DNA of 64,000 nucleotides from Nitrospira sp. BO4 (GTDB lineage Bacteria > Nitrospirota > Nitrospiria > Nitrospirales > Nitrospiraceae): assembly GCA_030144965.1 (NCBI GenBank), contig JAMPUU010000006.1, positions 186,001 to 250,000 of the forward strand, in the 5' to 3' direction. A model generated the notes under the pieces. The model was not told the origin of the DNA. It saw only the letters and a program-made list of their open reading frames with translations, and searched no databases. The position numbers and the translations under genes are program-made. Below, one piece after another: positions 36,926 through 46,739 of this stretch; the first letter of the stretch is position 1; each line of letters begins with the position of its first letter.

Positions 36926-37648
36926 ATGGATAACAATCAACCATCGACCCATCCCGATACCCGTCGCCAGCTGCAGATGGCACGGAGCATGTGCTGGCAT
37001 TGCCAATCCGAGATGTCGGGAGAATACTTCTGTGAACGGTGTGTAAAGGTCCAGCCCGTTTCGAAGGACACCGACTACTTTAGTTGTTTGGGGGTTCCAC
37101 GGCGTCTCTCGCTGGATCCACAGCAGCTGGAAGCCAAATTCTACGAATTGAGCCGGGCCTTTCATCCGGATTTTTACCAGACCAAGAGTCCGACGGAGCA
37201 GACGATCAGCCTCAGCAACGCTGCCGTTCTGAATACGGCTTATCGCACACTCCGTGACCCTATTCAGCGCGCTGAGTATCTCTTGGGTCTTGAAGCCGGC
37301 TCGGTCAAAGACATTCGAACCTCTCCTCCTGCCGATCTCTTCGAAGAAATCCTGGAATTGCAGGACACCCTGGAAGAATACCGGGCATCGGATCGCGACT
37401 CCGATAATAGCCATCGTCTCCGCACCGCGCTCCAAACAGAACAACAGGCATTAGAGCAACGCAAGGAGGAAATGGCGTGTCAACTTCGGCAGCTGTTTAC
37501 GGACTGGGATGCGCTGCAGGACCGTGGAGAAGCCACAAGCCAGGCGAGAGCTGAGCGGGACCGAATCTTGAAGCAGATGCGTGATCTGCTCTCGCATCGG
37601 ACGTACGTCAACAATATCGTCAACGACCTGGCTGCAACCATCGAGTAG
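36926..37648 (+). CDS. hscB: Co-chaperone HscB with N-terminal zinc finger
   Basis: 240 aa from ATG 36926. An in-frame ATG at 36896 lies inside the terminator stem and is rejected. The N-terminal CxxC pair (Cys23, Cys26, Cys36, Cys39) forms a zinc site, an extension found in many non-enterobacterial and eukaryotic HscB proteins. It is followed by a J-domain with HPD at 80-82 and the C-terminal IscU-binding helical bundle. It delivers IscU to HscA. No clear SD is visible because the U-tract occupies that place. Confidence 0.9.
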   Translation: MDNNQPSTHPDTRRQLQMARSMCWHCQSEMSGEYFCERCVKVQPVSKDTDYFSCLGVPRRLSLDPQQLEAKFYELSRAFHPDFYQTKSPTEQTISLSNAAVLNTAYRTLRDPIQRAEYLLGLEAGSVKDIRTSPPADLFEEILELQDTLEEYRASDRDSDNSHRLRTALQTEQQALEQRKEEMACQLRQLFTDWDALQDRGEATSQARAERDRILKQMRDLLSHRTYVNNIVNDLAATIE

Positions 37649-37673
37649 GGAACTCGCTTTCAACATCTTTGAC

Positions 37674-39494
37674 ATGGCACGTATAGTCGGCATTGACCTC
37701 GGTACTACGAATTCATTGATCGCCTATATGAAGGATGGCCAGCCCTGCGTCGTTCCCGACCGGCACGGTCGGACGATGGTGCCTTCGGTCGTCGCCTTGA
37801 CTGACAATGGCTTGATTGTTGGAGATCCTGCGAAAGAACATCTGACACGAAGCCCGGAGCGGACGGTCTACTCCGTGAAGCGATTCATGGGCAAGGGATT
37901 GGCCGATGTTCAGAACGAGCTGGCTTATTTTCCCTACAATCTGACCGAGACCGGCGGTGTCATTCGGATCCGTCTCGGCCAGAAGAGCTATTCACCGCCG
38001 CAGATCTCCGCCATGATCCTCAAAGAATTGAAGCTGCGTGCAGAGGCCTATCTCAACGAAAGCATCACGAAAACCGTCATCACCGTTCCGGCCTATTTCA
38101 ACGACAGCCAGCGACAGGCGACGAAAGACGCCGGCCTCATTGCCGGGCTGGAGGTGTTGCGCATCATCAATGAGCCGACCGCCGCTTCTCTGGCCTATGG
38201 GCTTCAGGAAAGAACGCAAGGCACGATCGCGGTCTATGATTTCGGCGGCGGCACGTTCGACATATCGATCTTAAAGTTGAAAGACGGGATTTTTGAGGTC
38301 TTGGCAACCAACGGTGACACACACCTCGGCGGAGACGATCTCGATCGTCTGCTGGTCGATCTTTTCGTCGTAGAGATCCAAAACCGGCACGGAATCGACG
38401 TCGGCAACCACCCCGATCACATGCAGGCGATTCGGTTGGAGGCGGAGCGGGCCAAGGTCCGCTTGTCCGATGAGCTGAAGACCGACGTCACGATTGAGCT
38501 ACCGGAAGACAAGGGACGTTTCACCAGGGAGCTGACACGTGATCAGCTCGAATCCCTGGCGATGAGTGTCATCGAACGCACATTGGCTCCCTGTCGTATG
38601 GCGTTAAAGGATGCCGGGCTTGCACCCAAAGACATCGACGAAGTCGTATTGGTGGGGGGCTCGACCCGTATGCCGCTGGTTCGGCAACGTGTGGAAGCGC
38701 TGTTCGGAAAGCCGCCGCATTACCACTTGAATCCGGACGAAGTCGTCGCACTTGGGGCGGCCGTTCAAGCCGATATTCTGAGCGGCGGGACGACAGACAT
38801 GTTGCTGTTGGACGTAACGCCCTTGTCTCTCGGCATCGAAACGATGGGCGGGGTCATGAGCAGCTTGATCCGCCGGAACACGACCATTCCGGCGAGCGCC
38901 AAAGAAATGTTCACGACTTACGTCGACGGTCAGACCGGAGTGGACATCCATATTCTGCAGGGCGAGCGCGAACTCGTCAAAGATAATCGGAGCCTCGCGC
39001 GATTTCGCCTTAAAGTGCCGCCCCTCCCTGCAGGGGTGCCTCGCATCGAAGTGACCTTTTTGATCGATGCTAACGGAATCTTGAACGTGACGGCGAAAGA
39101 CATGCGAACAGGCCAAAGTCAGTCGATCGACGTCAAGCCATCGTACGGACTCTCGGACACGGAAGTTGAGCGGATGATCGAGGACTCGTTCAAGTTTGCC
39201 GCGGAGGATGTCAACGCCCGGAAGCTGATCGAAGCTCGACTGGACGCTGAAGCGTTGATGAAAACGACCGAGAAATCGCTCGTCGACGCGGGCCACCTGA
39301 TCGCGCCGGAAGAAGCTGATGGCATACGTGCGGCACTCTCTCAGTTGTCTAGCGCGAAGGACGGCCCCGATCCTCGCGCCGTCCGTGCACACATGGCAGC
39401 GCTCGAGCAGGCCGCAAAGCGATTGAACGTCGTGATGCTGGACGATTCTCTCAAGAAAAGTCTGCAAGGAAAGAAAGTCTCCGAGGTGTCATAG
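37674..39494 (+). CDS. hscA: Fe-S assembly Hsp70 chaperone HscA
   Basis: 606 aa from ATG 37674 (MARIVGIDLGTTNS); upstream frame overlap with hscB is not used. Hsp70 ATPase motifs are present: IDLGTTNSL, YFNDSQRQATKDAG, INEPTAASLAYG, YDFGGGTFDIS and LVGGSTRMPLV. A substrate domain follows. Length is closer to HscA than to DnaK, with no long acidic C-terminal tail. It acts on the LPPVK motif of IscU with HscB. Confidence 0.94.
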   Translation: MARIVGIDLGTTNSLIAYMKDGQPCVVPDRHGRTMVPSVVALTDNGLIVGDPAKEHLTRSPERTVYSVKRFMGKGLADVQNELAYFPYNLTETGGVIRIRLGQKSYSPPQISAMILKELKLRAEAYLNESITKTVITVPAYFNDSQRQATKDAGLIAGLEVLRIINEPTAASLAYGLQERTQGTIAVYDFGGGTFDISILKLKDGIFEVLATNGDTHLGGDDLDRLLVDLFVVEIQNRHGIDVGNHPDHMQAIRLEAERAKVRLSDELKTDVTIELPEDKGRFTRELTRDQLESLAMSVIERTLAPCRMALKDAGLAPKDIDEVVLVGGSTRMPLVRQRVEALFGKPPHYHLNPDEVVALGAAVQADILSGGTTDMLLLDVTPLSLGIETMGGVMSSLIRRNTTIPASAKEMFTTYVDGQTGVDIHILQGERELVKDNRSLARFRLKVPPLPAGVPRIEVTFLIDANGILNVTAKDMRTGQSQSIDVKPSYGLSDTEVERMIEDSFKFAAEDVNARKLIEARLDAEALMKTTEKSLVDAGHLIAPEEADGIRAALSQLSSAKDGPDPRAVRAHMAALEQAAKRLNVVMLDDSLKKSLQGKKVSEVS

Positions 39495-39547
39495 AAAGAC
39501 CGTCCGCGGTCACCCCTGCCTCGGGGACGACGAAAGACGAGGAGACC

Positions 39548-39760
39548 ATGGATCTCAAGTGGCAAGACGTACAAGATATCGCCATACGGCTGGTGGAAGA
39601 ACATCCCGAGACGGACCCACTGACCGTGCGCTTCACGGACATGCACGCCTGGATTGTGGCCCTGCCGGAATTTAAGGACGACCCGAAGAAGTCGAATGAG
39701 AAAATCTTAGAAGCGATTCAAATGGCCTGGCATGAGGAATATCAGGATTCGAAGTCGTAG
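39548..39760 (+). CDS. iscX: IscX-like Fe-S assembly adaptor
   Basis: 70 aa. The family pattern WQDVQDIAIRLVEEHPETDPLTVRFTDMHAWIVALPEF is complete and acidic. IscX binds IscS and modulates sulfur transfer. It is the last gene of the isc operon, with GAGGAG ahead of the ATG; it converges on the PBP1A gene with only 9 bases between stop codons. Confidence 0.93.
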   Translation: MDLKWQDVQDIAIRLVEEHPETDPLTVRFTDMHAWIVALPEFKDDPKKSNEKILEAIQMAWHEEYQDSKS

Positions 39761-39769
39761 CCTGAGACG

Positions 39770-42172
39770 CTAGAAACCGCCCTCTCCCGCCGGTTGTCCC
39801 TCTGGAATCTGATCAAGTTTATAAAAATCCGTGGGATCCAATCGACGTGGAGCCGCTTGGGTGGGCTCACTGCCTTTCGCAAAGAGTTCCACCGTTCCTT
39901 TTTGACCTTCTCCTTCCTGTTCCGACTCCAGAAGTCCCGTCGAGGAATCAACCTTTACAAAGGTCACACCGTCTGGGATTTCGAACGGCACAACGGGAAG
40001 CTGTTTGAGGGCTTCTTTCATGAAGGCGATCCAGATCGGCAAGGCCGAACGAGCGCCCGTTTCGCTTTCCCCGAGCGAACGACGGTCGTCGAACCCGACA
40101 TACACACCGGTGACCAAGTTCGGTGTGCCGCCGATGAACCAGGCATTGATGTAGTCGTTCGTCGTGCCGGTTTTCCCCGCGATCGGACGATCCAGAACTT
40201 TTGCGGCCTGCCCGGTTCCCTTCTGCACGACATCTTCCATCATGTTGGTGATCAGGTAGGCGGTCTCTTTGGCAATGACTTCATGGGGGTCGGATTCGAC
40301 CACCTCGAGTGTGTTGCCGGTATTATCTTTTACTAATTTGACGGCAAAAGGCTCCACTCGACTTCCCTGATTCAAAAATACGCCATAGACCGAGGTCAAC
40401 TCCATCAAACCGACCGAAGATGAACCAAGCCCTAGGGACAGATCGGCAGGGAGCGGACTTGTCACTCCGACTGATCTCGAGAATTCGATCACGTTCTTCA
40501 CTCCGACCTTGTCCAACAACCGAACGGTCGCAAGGTTGTGCGAGTGGGCCAACGCATCCCGAAGACTCACCATGCCGTGAAACTTTCGCCCGTAGTTTTC
40601 AGGCTTCCAAATTTTGTCGTCCTCTTCCTGCTCATACACGACCGGGGCGTCAAGAATCTGGGTCGCCGGACTCAACCCCTGGCTCATCGCCGTGGCATAA
40701 ATGAGCGGCTTAAACGCCGATCCGGGTTGCCGATGCGCCTGGACTGCACGATTGTACTCGCTGCGGGAGAAATCATAGCCTCCGACCATCGCCCGTATTG
40801 CGCCTACTTTCGGATCGATCGCAATCAAGCCGCCTTCGACAATGGGTGTCTGCTCCAGAGTGAGGAGGATGCCCTCCTTCGTGATTTTTTTGATCGCGAT
40901 CTCTATGACATCTCCCGGCTTCAGGAGTTGCTTCAGATTCGGATTGACGACGAAGTCGACGGTGGGATCTGGTCCCTTAAGAATCCGCTTCGCCCACGCC
41001 ATGTCGTCGAACGCCAGCTTCGCGGTAAATGCCCCGACCTGAACCACATAGTGATCCTTTGCCACCCTCAAGACGACTCCCTCGCCCAAACTCCCGGACT
41101 TCAGCGGTTGATCCGACGACGCCTGCTGGGAAGGCTGAAAAGTCGCCAAGTCTACGGTTCGTCGAGATCCTCGCCACCCCTCACGTTTGTCGAGCTCACG
41201 AATCCCGGACAAGAACGCTGTTTCCGCCGCCTTTTGCATCTCCAAATTCAAGGTCGTGTAGATTTGGAGGCCGCCCTTGTACACCATCGACTCACCGTAC
41301 TTTGCGACGAGCAATTGGCGAACATATTCGACGAAGTACGGTGCAAGATGCTCGCTCCCAGGTCGATGGAAATTCAATTTCTCTTGCGCGGCCGTTTCCC
41401 GCTCAGCTGCAGTAATAAACCCGACCTCTTCCATGCGGCTTAGAACATGCTCTTGCCGCTTTTTCGCCAGCTCATAAGCGGTGAAAGGGGAAAACCGGCT
41501 GGGAGACTTCGGCAGTCCGGCCAAGAATGCGGATTCCGCCAGGGTCAGTGTTCTGATGTCTTTCCCGAAATAGGATTGAGCGGCCGAGGCTACCCCGTAG
41601 GCTCCCTGTCCGAAGTAGATCTGGTTCAAGTAGGTTTCGAGAATCTGTTCCTTGCCGGAGACCACCTCCATTTTGTAGGCGAGAATCAGCTCGCGAATCT
41701 TGCGTTCATAGGACCGCTCGGACGAAAGAAACAGCGAACGGGCCAACTGTTGGGTGATCGTGCTCGCGCCTTCGACTTTCTTGCCGCCATGCCGAATGTT
41801 CGTCCAAGCCGCCCGCAGCATTCCGATCGCATCCAACCCCGGATGTTCGAAAAACCGCGCGTCTTCCGTCGCGATCACCGCTTGCGTCAGCGCTTTGGGA
41901 ATCTCAGGAAGAGGAGTCAGAATGCGGCGTTCGATGAAGAATTGGCCGATTGGTCGGCGATCATCCGAGTAGACGGTCGTGACCAGACTGGGTTGATAGT
42001 TTTGGAGCAGGTCGAGCGAAGGCAGATCTTGCGCAAAATGCCAAATGACTCCCGCGACCGATGTCGCGCCGACGATGACGATGGCCACCAAACTGATCAA
42101 GACAATCGGCCACCGGCGCCGAGGGCGTGGCCGTTGCAAAGCTCTCTCTACGAATCGACCGTCGTCCGGCAT
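39770..42172 (-). CDS. mrcA: Penicillin-binding protein 1A (bifunctional)
   Basis: 800 aa. Cytoplasmic basic N-terminus, one membrane anchor at about 22-44, then a glycosyltransferase 51 domain with TEDARFFEHPG and EGASTITQQLAR, an OB-like insert near 350-440, and a transpeptidase domain with SxxK (GSAFKPLIY), SHN and KTG (AGKTGTTNDY). It polymerises and cross-links peptidoglycan. All catalytic motifs are intact. It is divergent from typA. Confidence 0.93.
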   Translation of the reverse strand: MPDDGRFVERALQRPRPRRRWPIVLISLVAIVIVGATSVAGVIWHFAQDLPSLDLLQNYQPSLVTTVYSDDRRPIGQFFIERRILTPLPEIPKALTQAVIATEDARFFEHPGLDAIGMLRAAWTNIRHGGKKVEGASTITQQLARSLFLSSERSYERKIRELILAYKMEVVSGKEQILETYLNQIYFGQGAYGVASAAQSYFGKDIRTLTLAESAFLAGLPKSPSRFSPFTAYELAKKRQEHVLSRMEEVGFITAAERETAAQEKLNFHRPGSEHLAPYFVEYVRQLLVAKYGESMVYKGGLQIYTTLNLEMQKAAETAFLSGIRELDKREGWRGSRRTVDLATFQPSQQASSDQPLKSGSLGEGVVLRVAKDHYVVQVGAFTAKLAFDDMAWAKRILKGPDPTVDFVVNPNLKQLLKPGDVIEIAIKKITKEGILLTLEQTPIVEGGLIAIDPKVGAIRAMVGGYDFSRSEYNRAVQAHRQPGSAFKPLIYATAMSQGLSPATQILDAPVVYEQEEDDKIWKPENYGRKFHGMVSLRDALAHSHNLATVRLLDKVGVKNVIEFSRSVGVTSPLPADLSLGLGSSSVGLMELTSVYGVFLNQGSRVEPFAVKLVKDNTGNTLEVVESDPHEVIAKETAYLITNMMEDVVQKGTGQAAKVLDRPIAGKTGTTNDYINAWFIGGTPNLVTGVYVGFDDRRSLGESETGARSALPIWIAFMKEALKQLPVVPFEIPDGVTFVKVDSSTGLLESEQEGEGQKGTVELFAKGSEPTQAAPRRLDPTDFYKLDQIPEGQPAGEGGF

Positions 42173-42275
42173 CGGGTATGGAGTCCAGTAGACGTGAACC
42201 TGAGGTTACCAAAACCTTACAATGCGTCTTCCCAAAACTCAAGCTTCCGCCGTCTAATGTCACCTGAATGATCGC

Positions 42276-42304
42276 TTGTGAGATGGCCGGTGCTCATGTA
42301 TACT
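42276..42304 (+). promoter_or_regulatory. Sigma-70 promoter of typA
   Basis: TTGTGA (42276-42281), exactly 17 bases, then TATACT (42299-42304). The predicted start is about 42311, the first base of the hairpin described next. It is one of the best promoter matches in the window. Confidence 0.65.
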
Positions 42305-42310
42305 TCCGCC

Positions 42311-42340
42311 GACGCCTCACTCATGGGGCGTCTTTTTTTT
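42311..42340 (+). terminator. Hairpin plus U8 at the 5' end of the typA leader
   Basis: GACGCC (42311-42316), 10-base loop, GGCGTC (42327-42332), then eight T (42333-42340). It is formally an intrinsic terminator, but it begins at the predicted transcription start and ends 23 bases before the typA ATG. It could be an attenuator, a 5' stabilising hairpin, or a temperature-responsive leader. Confidence 0.65.
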
Positions 42341-42363
42341 GTCATTACGGAAGTACCCTCACC

Positions 42364-44220
42364 ATGACGACCTTACGCGCCCCTCATGACCGCCGGAGCG
42401 ATATCCGTAACATCGCCATTATCGCCCACGTGGATCACGGCAAAACGACGCTGGTCGATGCGGTGCTCCGCCAAACGCACGTCCATCGCAAGATCGACGA
42501 TATGGGCGAACGCATCATGGACTCAATGGACCAGGAACGGGAACGTGGGATCACGATCCGGGCCAAAAATGCCAGCGTCATCTACAACGGGGTGAAAATC
42601 AATATTGTCGATACTCCGGGCCATGCCGATTTCGGCGGTGAAGTGGAACGCACGCTTCGGATGGTGGACGGTGTATTGATTTTAGTCGATGCGAAAGAAG
42701 GCCCCATGCCGCAAACGACTTTCGTGTTGCGGAAAGCCTTGGCGCTTGGGCACAAAGCCATCGTGGTCATCAACAAAATTGACCGGCCGGACGCCGTCAT
42801 CGACGACGTCGTCAACCGCACCTTCGACCTATTCGTTCATCTGGGAGCCACCGACGAACAACTCGATTTTCCGATCGTCTATACGTCGGCGATTAAAGGG
42901 ATCGCCACACTCGATGTCAACAAGCCCGGTACCGATATCATACCGCTCCTCGATACGGTGCTGGAGAAGATTCCTGCCCCAGCCATTACCGTCGAGGCCC
43001 CGCTCCAGATTCTTGTGCTGGCCCTTGTGCAAGATTCCTACAAAGGGAAGATGGGCATCGGCAAGATCCAGTCCGGTTCCATTGCCCGCCGGCAGAATGT
43101 CATGGTCCTCGGCAAGAACGGCGCTCAGATTCCCGGAAGAGTATCCGATCTCGCGGTCTATTCAGGCCTTGAACGAGCCGACACCGAACAGGCAGCCGCC
43201 GGAGAGATCGTCGCGGTCGCCGGGCTTGATGACGTGAGCATTGGCGATACCATTGCGGATGCTGATCGTCCGGTCGCCCTCCCGCGCGTCTCCATCGATG
43301 AGCCGACGGTTCAGATGACCTTCTCGGTTAACAACAGTCCCTTCGCCGGACGTGAAGGCAAGTTCCTGACGTCACGCCACTTGCGTGAGCGACTCTTCAA
43401 GGAACTGGAGACCAACGTCTCGCTCCGAGTCAATGGGACGGACAGCGCCGATCGCTTTCTTGTGGCCGGCCGAGGCGAACTCCATCTCTCCGTGTTGATC
43501 GAACAGATGCGACGGGAGGGGTACGAGCTTCAAGTGTCGCAACCGGAGGTCATTCTCCACCGTGAGGGCGGGGCCGTCATGGAACCGTACGAAGAACTGA
43601 CCATCCAAGTGCCGGAAACCTATCAGGGCACGGTGATCGAGGAGATCGGGAAACGCCGAGGCGAAATGCGGCACATGCGGCTCATTCATTCCGATGTGGG
43701 CACCAGTGAAATGCATCTGGAATACCACATCCCGACCCGGGGCATCATGGGGCTCAAGAACGTGCTGCTTGCAAAAACCCGGGGGACCGTCATCATGCAC
43801 CACGTGTTTGCGGCGTATGAACCGGCGGAAGAGAGGGATCTGATCGTGGCACCGCATGGCTCACTGGTCGCCTTCGAAGATGGATCCAGTACGGGCTATG
43901 CCATCTTCATGACTCAGGAACGCGGTGCCATGTTCATCGGACCAGGAGTAGAGGTCTACCGGGGAATGGTCGTGGGCCAAAACAGCCGTGACGAAGACCT
44001 CGATGTGAATGTGTGCAAGGAGAAGCATCTGAGCAATATGCGAGCATCCGGCTCCGACGAAGCCCTGGTCCTCACCCCGCCACGCGAAATGACGCTGGAG
44101 TTCTCCTTAGAGTACATCGGAGCGGATGAGCTGGTCGAAGTGACCCCGCAGAACCTGCGCTTGCGAAAGCGCCTGTTGAATCCGGATGATCGCCGCAAGG
44201 CGAAAAAATCCGGGAAATGA
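42364..44220 (+). CDS. typA: Translational GTPase TypA/BipA
   Basis: 618 aa from ATG 42364. GTPase motifs: [10 protein letters not shown] (G1), RGITI (G2), DTPGHADF (G3), NKIDRPDA (G4) and SAIKG (G5), followed by EF-G-like domains and the BipA-specific C-terminal region. It is a ribosome-associated factor for growth in cold or stress and for 50S assembly. An in-frame frame extension to 42268 runs through the leader hairpin and is not used. Confidence 0.95.
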   Translation: MTTLRAPHDRRSDIRNIAIIAHVDHGKTTLVDAVLRQTHVHRKIDDMGERIMDSMDQERERGITIRAKNASVIYNGVKINIVDTPGHADFGGEVERTLRMVDGVLILVDAKEGPMPQTTFVLRKALALGHKAIVVINKIDRPDAVIDDVVNRTFDLFVHLGATDEQLDFPIVYTSAIKGIATLDVNKPGTDIIPLLDTVLEKIPAPAITVEAPLQILVLALVQDSYKGKMGIGKIQSGSIARRQNVMVLGKNGAQIPGRVSDLAVYSGLERADTEQAAAGEIVAVAGLDDVSIGDTIADADRPVALPRVSIDEPTVQMTFSVNNSPFAGREGKFLTSRHLRERLFKELETNVSLRVNGTDSADRFLVAGRGELHLSVLIEQMRREGYELQVSQPEVILHREGGAVMEPYEELTIQVPETYQGTVIEEIGKRRGEMRHMRLIHSDVGTSEMHLEYHIPTRGIMGLKNVLLAKTRGTVIMHHVFAAYEPAEERDLIVAPHGSLVAFEDGSSTGYAIFMTQERGAMFIGPGVEVYRGMVVGQNSRDEDLDVNVCKEKHLSNMRASGSDEALVLTPPREMTLEFSLEYIGADELVEVTPQNLRLRKRLLNPDDRRKAKKSGK

Positions 44221-44274
44221 CGCGCTGTTCGCTTGCAAGATGCGTTTCACGAACGACGCGATACGGACTTCGAT

Positions 44275-45027
44275 ATGAGAATTCGTAAGAAGACACCTAA
44301 ACCTTCTGCCAAACGGCCGCCGTTGTACTTCATCGGCTATCGCGGCGCCGCACCGGCGACCGATGAGCTCAAGATGCTGTATGAGCGGGAGTATGGCGCG
44401 CCGTTGACCATCCGCCATGAGGAGGGTTCGGCTGAATCCTGGCAGGCCACACATGGCCCCTGGTCCGCTCATGTCGTCATGCCGTTGCCGAAGAGCCATG
44501 TCGCTGAAGTTATGAAGCAACTATCCTGGGAGCACGACCTCATGGGTGCCGTCGCACCCTCGCTCGCCTCCCCCCGAGACATGCCCGATACCGTCCTGCT
44601 GGCCGCACGCCTGGCTCGTTGCCTGACTCTCCTGACACAGGGCACTGCCCATGATGTGATCACGCAGGCCTACGTCAATCCCTCGGACTGGCAACAACGG
44701 ACTCTCACGAGTTTTGTCCTGGATGATCACTGTTCGATCGTCCATGACGACACGATGCGACCAGACCAGATATGGTCTTACTCCCTGGGCTTGAGCAAAT
44801 TTGGGCTGGATGAGATTGAGCTATTCACGAGTAAGGGACTGTCCGACAATACCGCCAAGGAGATCTTGTCCGAATCAGCCGGTGAATTGCTGCGGGTTGG
44901 CCATTCGCCCAAAGTCGGAACAGCGCTCGACCTTCCTCTGCTTGGTCGTGCCATCCATATTAAGAATTACCGGACCGCCGCACCAGCTGGACGGATGCTG
45001 GGATTTCGCGAACTTCAAAGTTCATAA
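44275..45027 (+). CDS. Hypothetical protein downstream of typA
   Basis: 250 aa from ATG 44275; the frame is open to 44233 without an SD. The N-terminus is basic (MRIRKKTPKPSAKRPP), then alpha/beta content with the conserved-looking blocks YFIGYRGAAPATDEL and GPWSAHVVMPLPKSHVAEV. No signal peptide or membrane segment. I do not recognise the family; parts recall small DUF4261-like domains but the match is not secure. It probably shares the typA transcript. Confidence 0.55.
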   Translation: MRIRKKTPKPSAKRPPLYFIGYRGAAPATDELKMLYEREYGAPLTIRHEEGSAESWQATHGPWSAHVVMPLPKSHVAEVMKQLSWEHDLMGAVAPSLASPRDMPDTVLLAARLARCLTLLTQGTAHDVITQAYVNPSDWQQRTLTSFVLDDHCSIVHDDTMRPDQIWSYSLGLSKFGLDEIELFTSKGLSDNTAKEILSESAGELLRVGHSPKVGTALDLPLLGRAIHIKNYRTAAPAGRMLGFRELQSS

Positions 45028-45086
45028 ATCCTTTGATCGCTCAACACGTTATCGGTTTCAGCTCTGCACGTAGGCCTTTCGGACCG

Positions 45087-45115
45087 TTGACATCACTTTA
45101 ACCACAGGTTACAAA
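45087..45115 (+). promoter_or_regulatory. Sigma-70 promoter of the peroxiredoxin gene
   Basis: Consensus TTGACA (45087-45092), 17-base spacer, TACAAA (45110-45115). It lies about 87 bases upstream of the peroxiredoxin ATG. The 5' leader between them contains AGGAGG at 45191-45196 as SD. Confidence 0.65.
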
Positions 45116-45202
45116 GTTTAGGGCTACAGATAGTGGGGTCCTTCCAATTCGAGACCTCAGTACACCAACTCACCCATACAGACAGTCTTAAGGAGGTTTG
45201 CG

Positions 45203-45673
45203 ATGAGCGACGTGGCACCGGAAATTAAGGCGGGCGATACGGCACCGGACTTCAATCTGAAGGATCAAGACCAGAAGGACGTGAAGTTGAGCGACTACAA
45301 AGGCAAGAAGAACGTCGTGCTCTGTTTCTACCCACTGGATTGGAGTCCTGTCTGCCATGGAGAGAACAAGTGTTTGTCCGATGACTTTCCCAAGTTCCAG
45401 TCCGCCAACGCGGAGTTGTTCGGCGTCAGCTGCGACAGCTTTTTCTCCCACAAAGCCTGGGCCGACTCGTTGGACCTGAAGCACCGCCTCCTGTCTGACG
45501 TGCATCGGACGACGGCGAAGTCCTATGGTCTCTATTTCGAACCGCTGAACTGTTCCAAGCGCGCGACCGTGATCGTCGATAAGAACGGCAAGGTCGCCTA
45601 CGTGAAAGTGCAGGAGATCAAGACTGCGCGCGAGGACAAGGAAATCCTTGATGCGCTCTCCAAGTTAAACTAA
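45203..45673 (+). CDS. Peroxiredoxin, AhpC/TSA family
   Basis: 156 aa. Peroxidatic Cys51 lies in [15 protein letters not shown], where the usual Thr of PxxxTxxC is Ser. Cys57, Cys87 and Cys122 are candidate resolving residues. It has the [21 protein letters not shown] start of the family and no signal peptide, so it is cytosolic. It reduces peroxides using thioredoxin-type donors; a thioredoxin-like gene follows. AGGAGG at 6 bases ahead of the ATG predicts strong translation. Confidence 0.9.
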   Translation: MSDVAPEIKAGDTAPDFNLKDQDQKDVKLSDYKGKKNVVLCFYPLDWSPVCHGENKCLSDDFPKFQSANAELFGVSCDSFFSHKAWADSLDLKHRLLSDVHRTTAKSYGLYFEPLNCSKRATVIVDKNGKVAYVKVQEIKTAREDKEILDALSKLN

Positions 45674-45691
45674 ATCGGTGCTGAGCGTTGG

Positions 45692-45728
45692 GTGCTGAGT
45701 TGAGAGATTCTTCTCTTAAGCTCAGCAC
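45692..45728. terminator. Long hairpin after the peroxiredoxin gene
   Basis: GTGCTGAG (45692-45699) pairs with CTCAGCAC (45721-45728), with further pairing of GAGAG/CTCTT inside. A second GTGCTGAG half-copy sits at 45678. No long T-run follows, so termination efficiency is uncertain. Confidence 0.5.
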
Positions 45729-45779
45729 TTAGCGCTCTGGATTCGGCACCGCTGGAACGGGCTTGAACCCCCTAGACTC

Positions 45780-46109
45780 ATGAGCAACGTCCTCGACGTC
45801 AGTGACGCCAATTATGCAGAATTCACCCATGCGCCGGCGGCGATTGTCGCGTACGGGTTGGCGACGTGTGAGCCATGCAAACTCTATGACCCAATCCTGG
45901 AAGAGGTGGCCGCCAAGTTTCCCGATCTGAAGGTCGGCAAAGCAAAGATGCACGTGCCCGGCCGATGCCGTGAGATCAAAAAAACCCATACATTCGAAAC
46001 CTATCCCACCACCCATTTCTTCGCTCATGGGAGACTGCTGCTCGCGCGCGAAGGAGTCGTCGAGCAGGCCGAACTCGCCGCACTCGTTTCAGACTATCTG
46101 CTCAAGTAG
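45780..46109 (+). CDS. Thioredoxin-like protein with CEPC active site
   Basis: 109 aa thioredoxin fold. The redox pair Cys30-Glu-Pro-Cys33 replaces CGPC, and the cis-Pro segment reads FETYPTTHFF. No signal peptide. The partner may be the upstream peroxiredoxin. The Glu in the active site will change the redox potential relative to thioredoxin. Confidence 0.8.
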   Translation: MSNVLDVSDANYAEFTHAPAAIVAYGLATCEPCKLYDPILEEVAAKFPDLKVGKAKMHVPGRCREIKKTHTFETYPTTHFFAHGRLLLAREGVVEQAELAALVSDYLLK

Positions 46110-46200
46110 AGCCCATGCACACTGAGCAGTTGAACCGGAAGAGATCTTGCCACTTCGCCGAAAGCGCTGAATGGTCGGCAGGTTAGGAGGTGAGCGAAGC

Positions 46201-46683
46201 ATGAAGCACACCGTTGCATGTCTGGTCCTCGGCGCCATGTTGACGCTCTCGGTCCGAGCCGGAGCCCATACCGATGAATTTTTTGAATCCGTCGAGGCCC
46301 CGCATGGCGGGCAATTGCGTATGACCGGGCCGTTTCATATGGAACTGGTCGCCAAGGATGGAGACCTCACAGTATACGTCACCGACCACGCGGACAATAC
46401 CATCAGCGTAGATGGAGGTCTGGCCAAAGCAACCATTGAGACGGGATCGACGAGAACACAGGTACATCTCCACCCCGTGGGAAACAATATGCTCAAGGGT
46501 TCCGGCACCTTTTCCCTCACGCCGACCACCGTGGTCATCGTCTTCATGAAACTCCCGAATCAAGATGGCTATGCCGCCCGCTTTATGCCGCTGAAGCCCA
46601 AGTCAGACCCAAGCGAAAAATCCCAAGAGGGAACGTCAAAGGGCGACGGCGAGCATCATCACCACCATGCGCCGAAGCATTGA
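46201..46683 (+). CDS. Periplasmic His-rich protein, paralogue 1
   Basis: 160 aa from ATG 46201 behind TAGGAGGTGAG. The signal peptide ends in AGAH. The mature domain starts EAPHGGQLRMTGPFHMELVAKDGDLTVYVTDH, a beta-sandwich pattern seen near metal-resistance adaptors. The C-terminus ends in a run of five His followed by APKH, so it likely binds Cu, Ni, Zn or Co. The downstream gene is a clear paralogue. No family name is certain. Confidence 0.75.
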   Translation: MKHTVACLVLGAMLTLSVRAGAHTDEFFESVEAPHGGQLRMTGPFHMELVAKDGDLTVYVTDHADNTISVDGGLAKATIETGSTRTQVHLHPVGNNMLKGSGTFSLTPTTVVIVFMKLPNQDGYAARFMPLKPKSDPSEKSQEGTSKGDGEHHHHHAPKH

Positions 46684-46739
46684 CGATCAACATCTGCCTT
46701 ATCGATAGACGTGGAACTCGCTTTCTGGGAGAACCGATC

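Noticed and set aside
38604..39467. 287-codon minus-strand frame opposite hscA
   Set aside because: Shadow of a well-conserved Hsp70 gene; composition is not protein-like.
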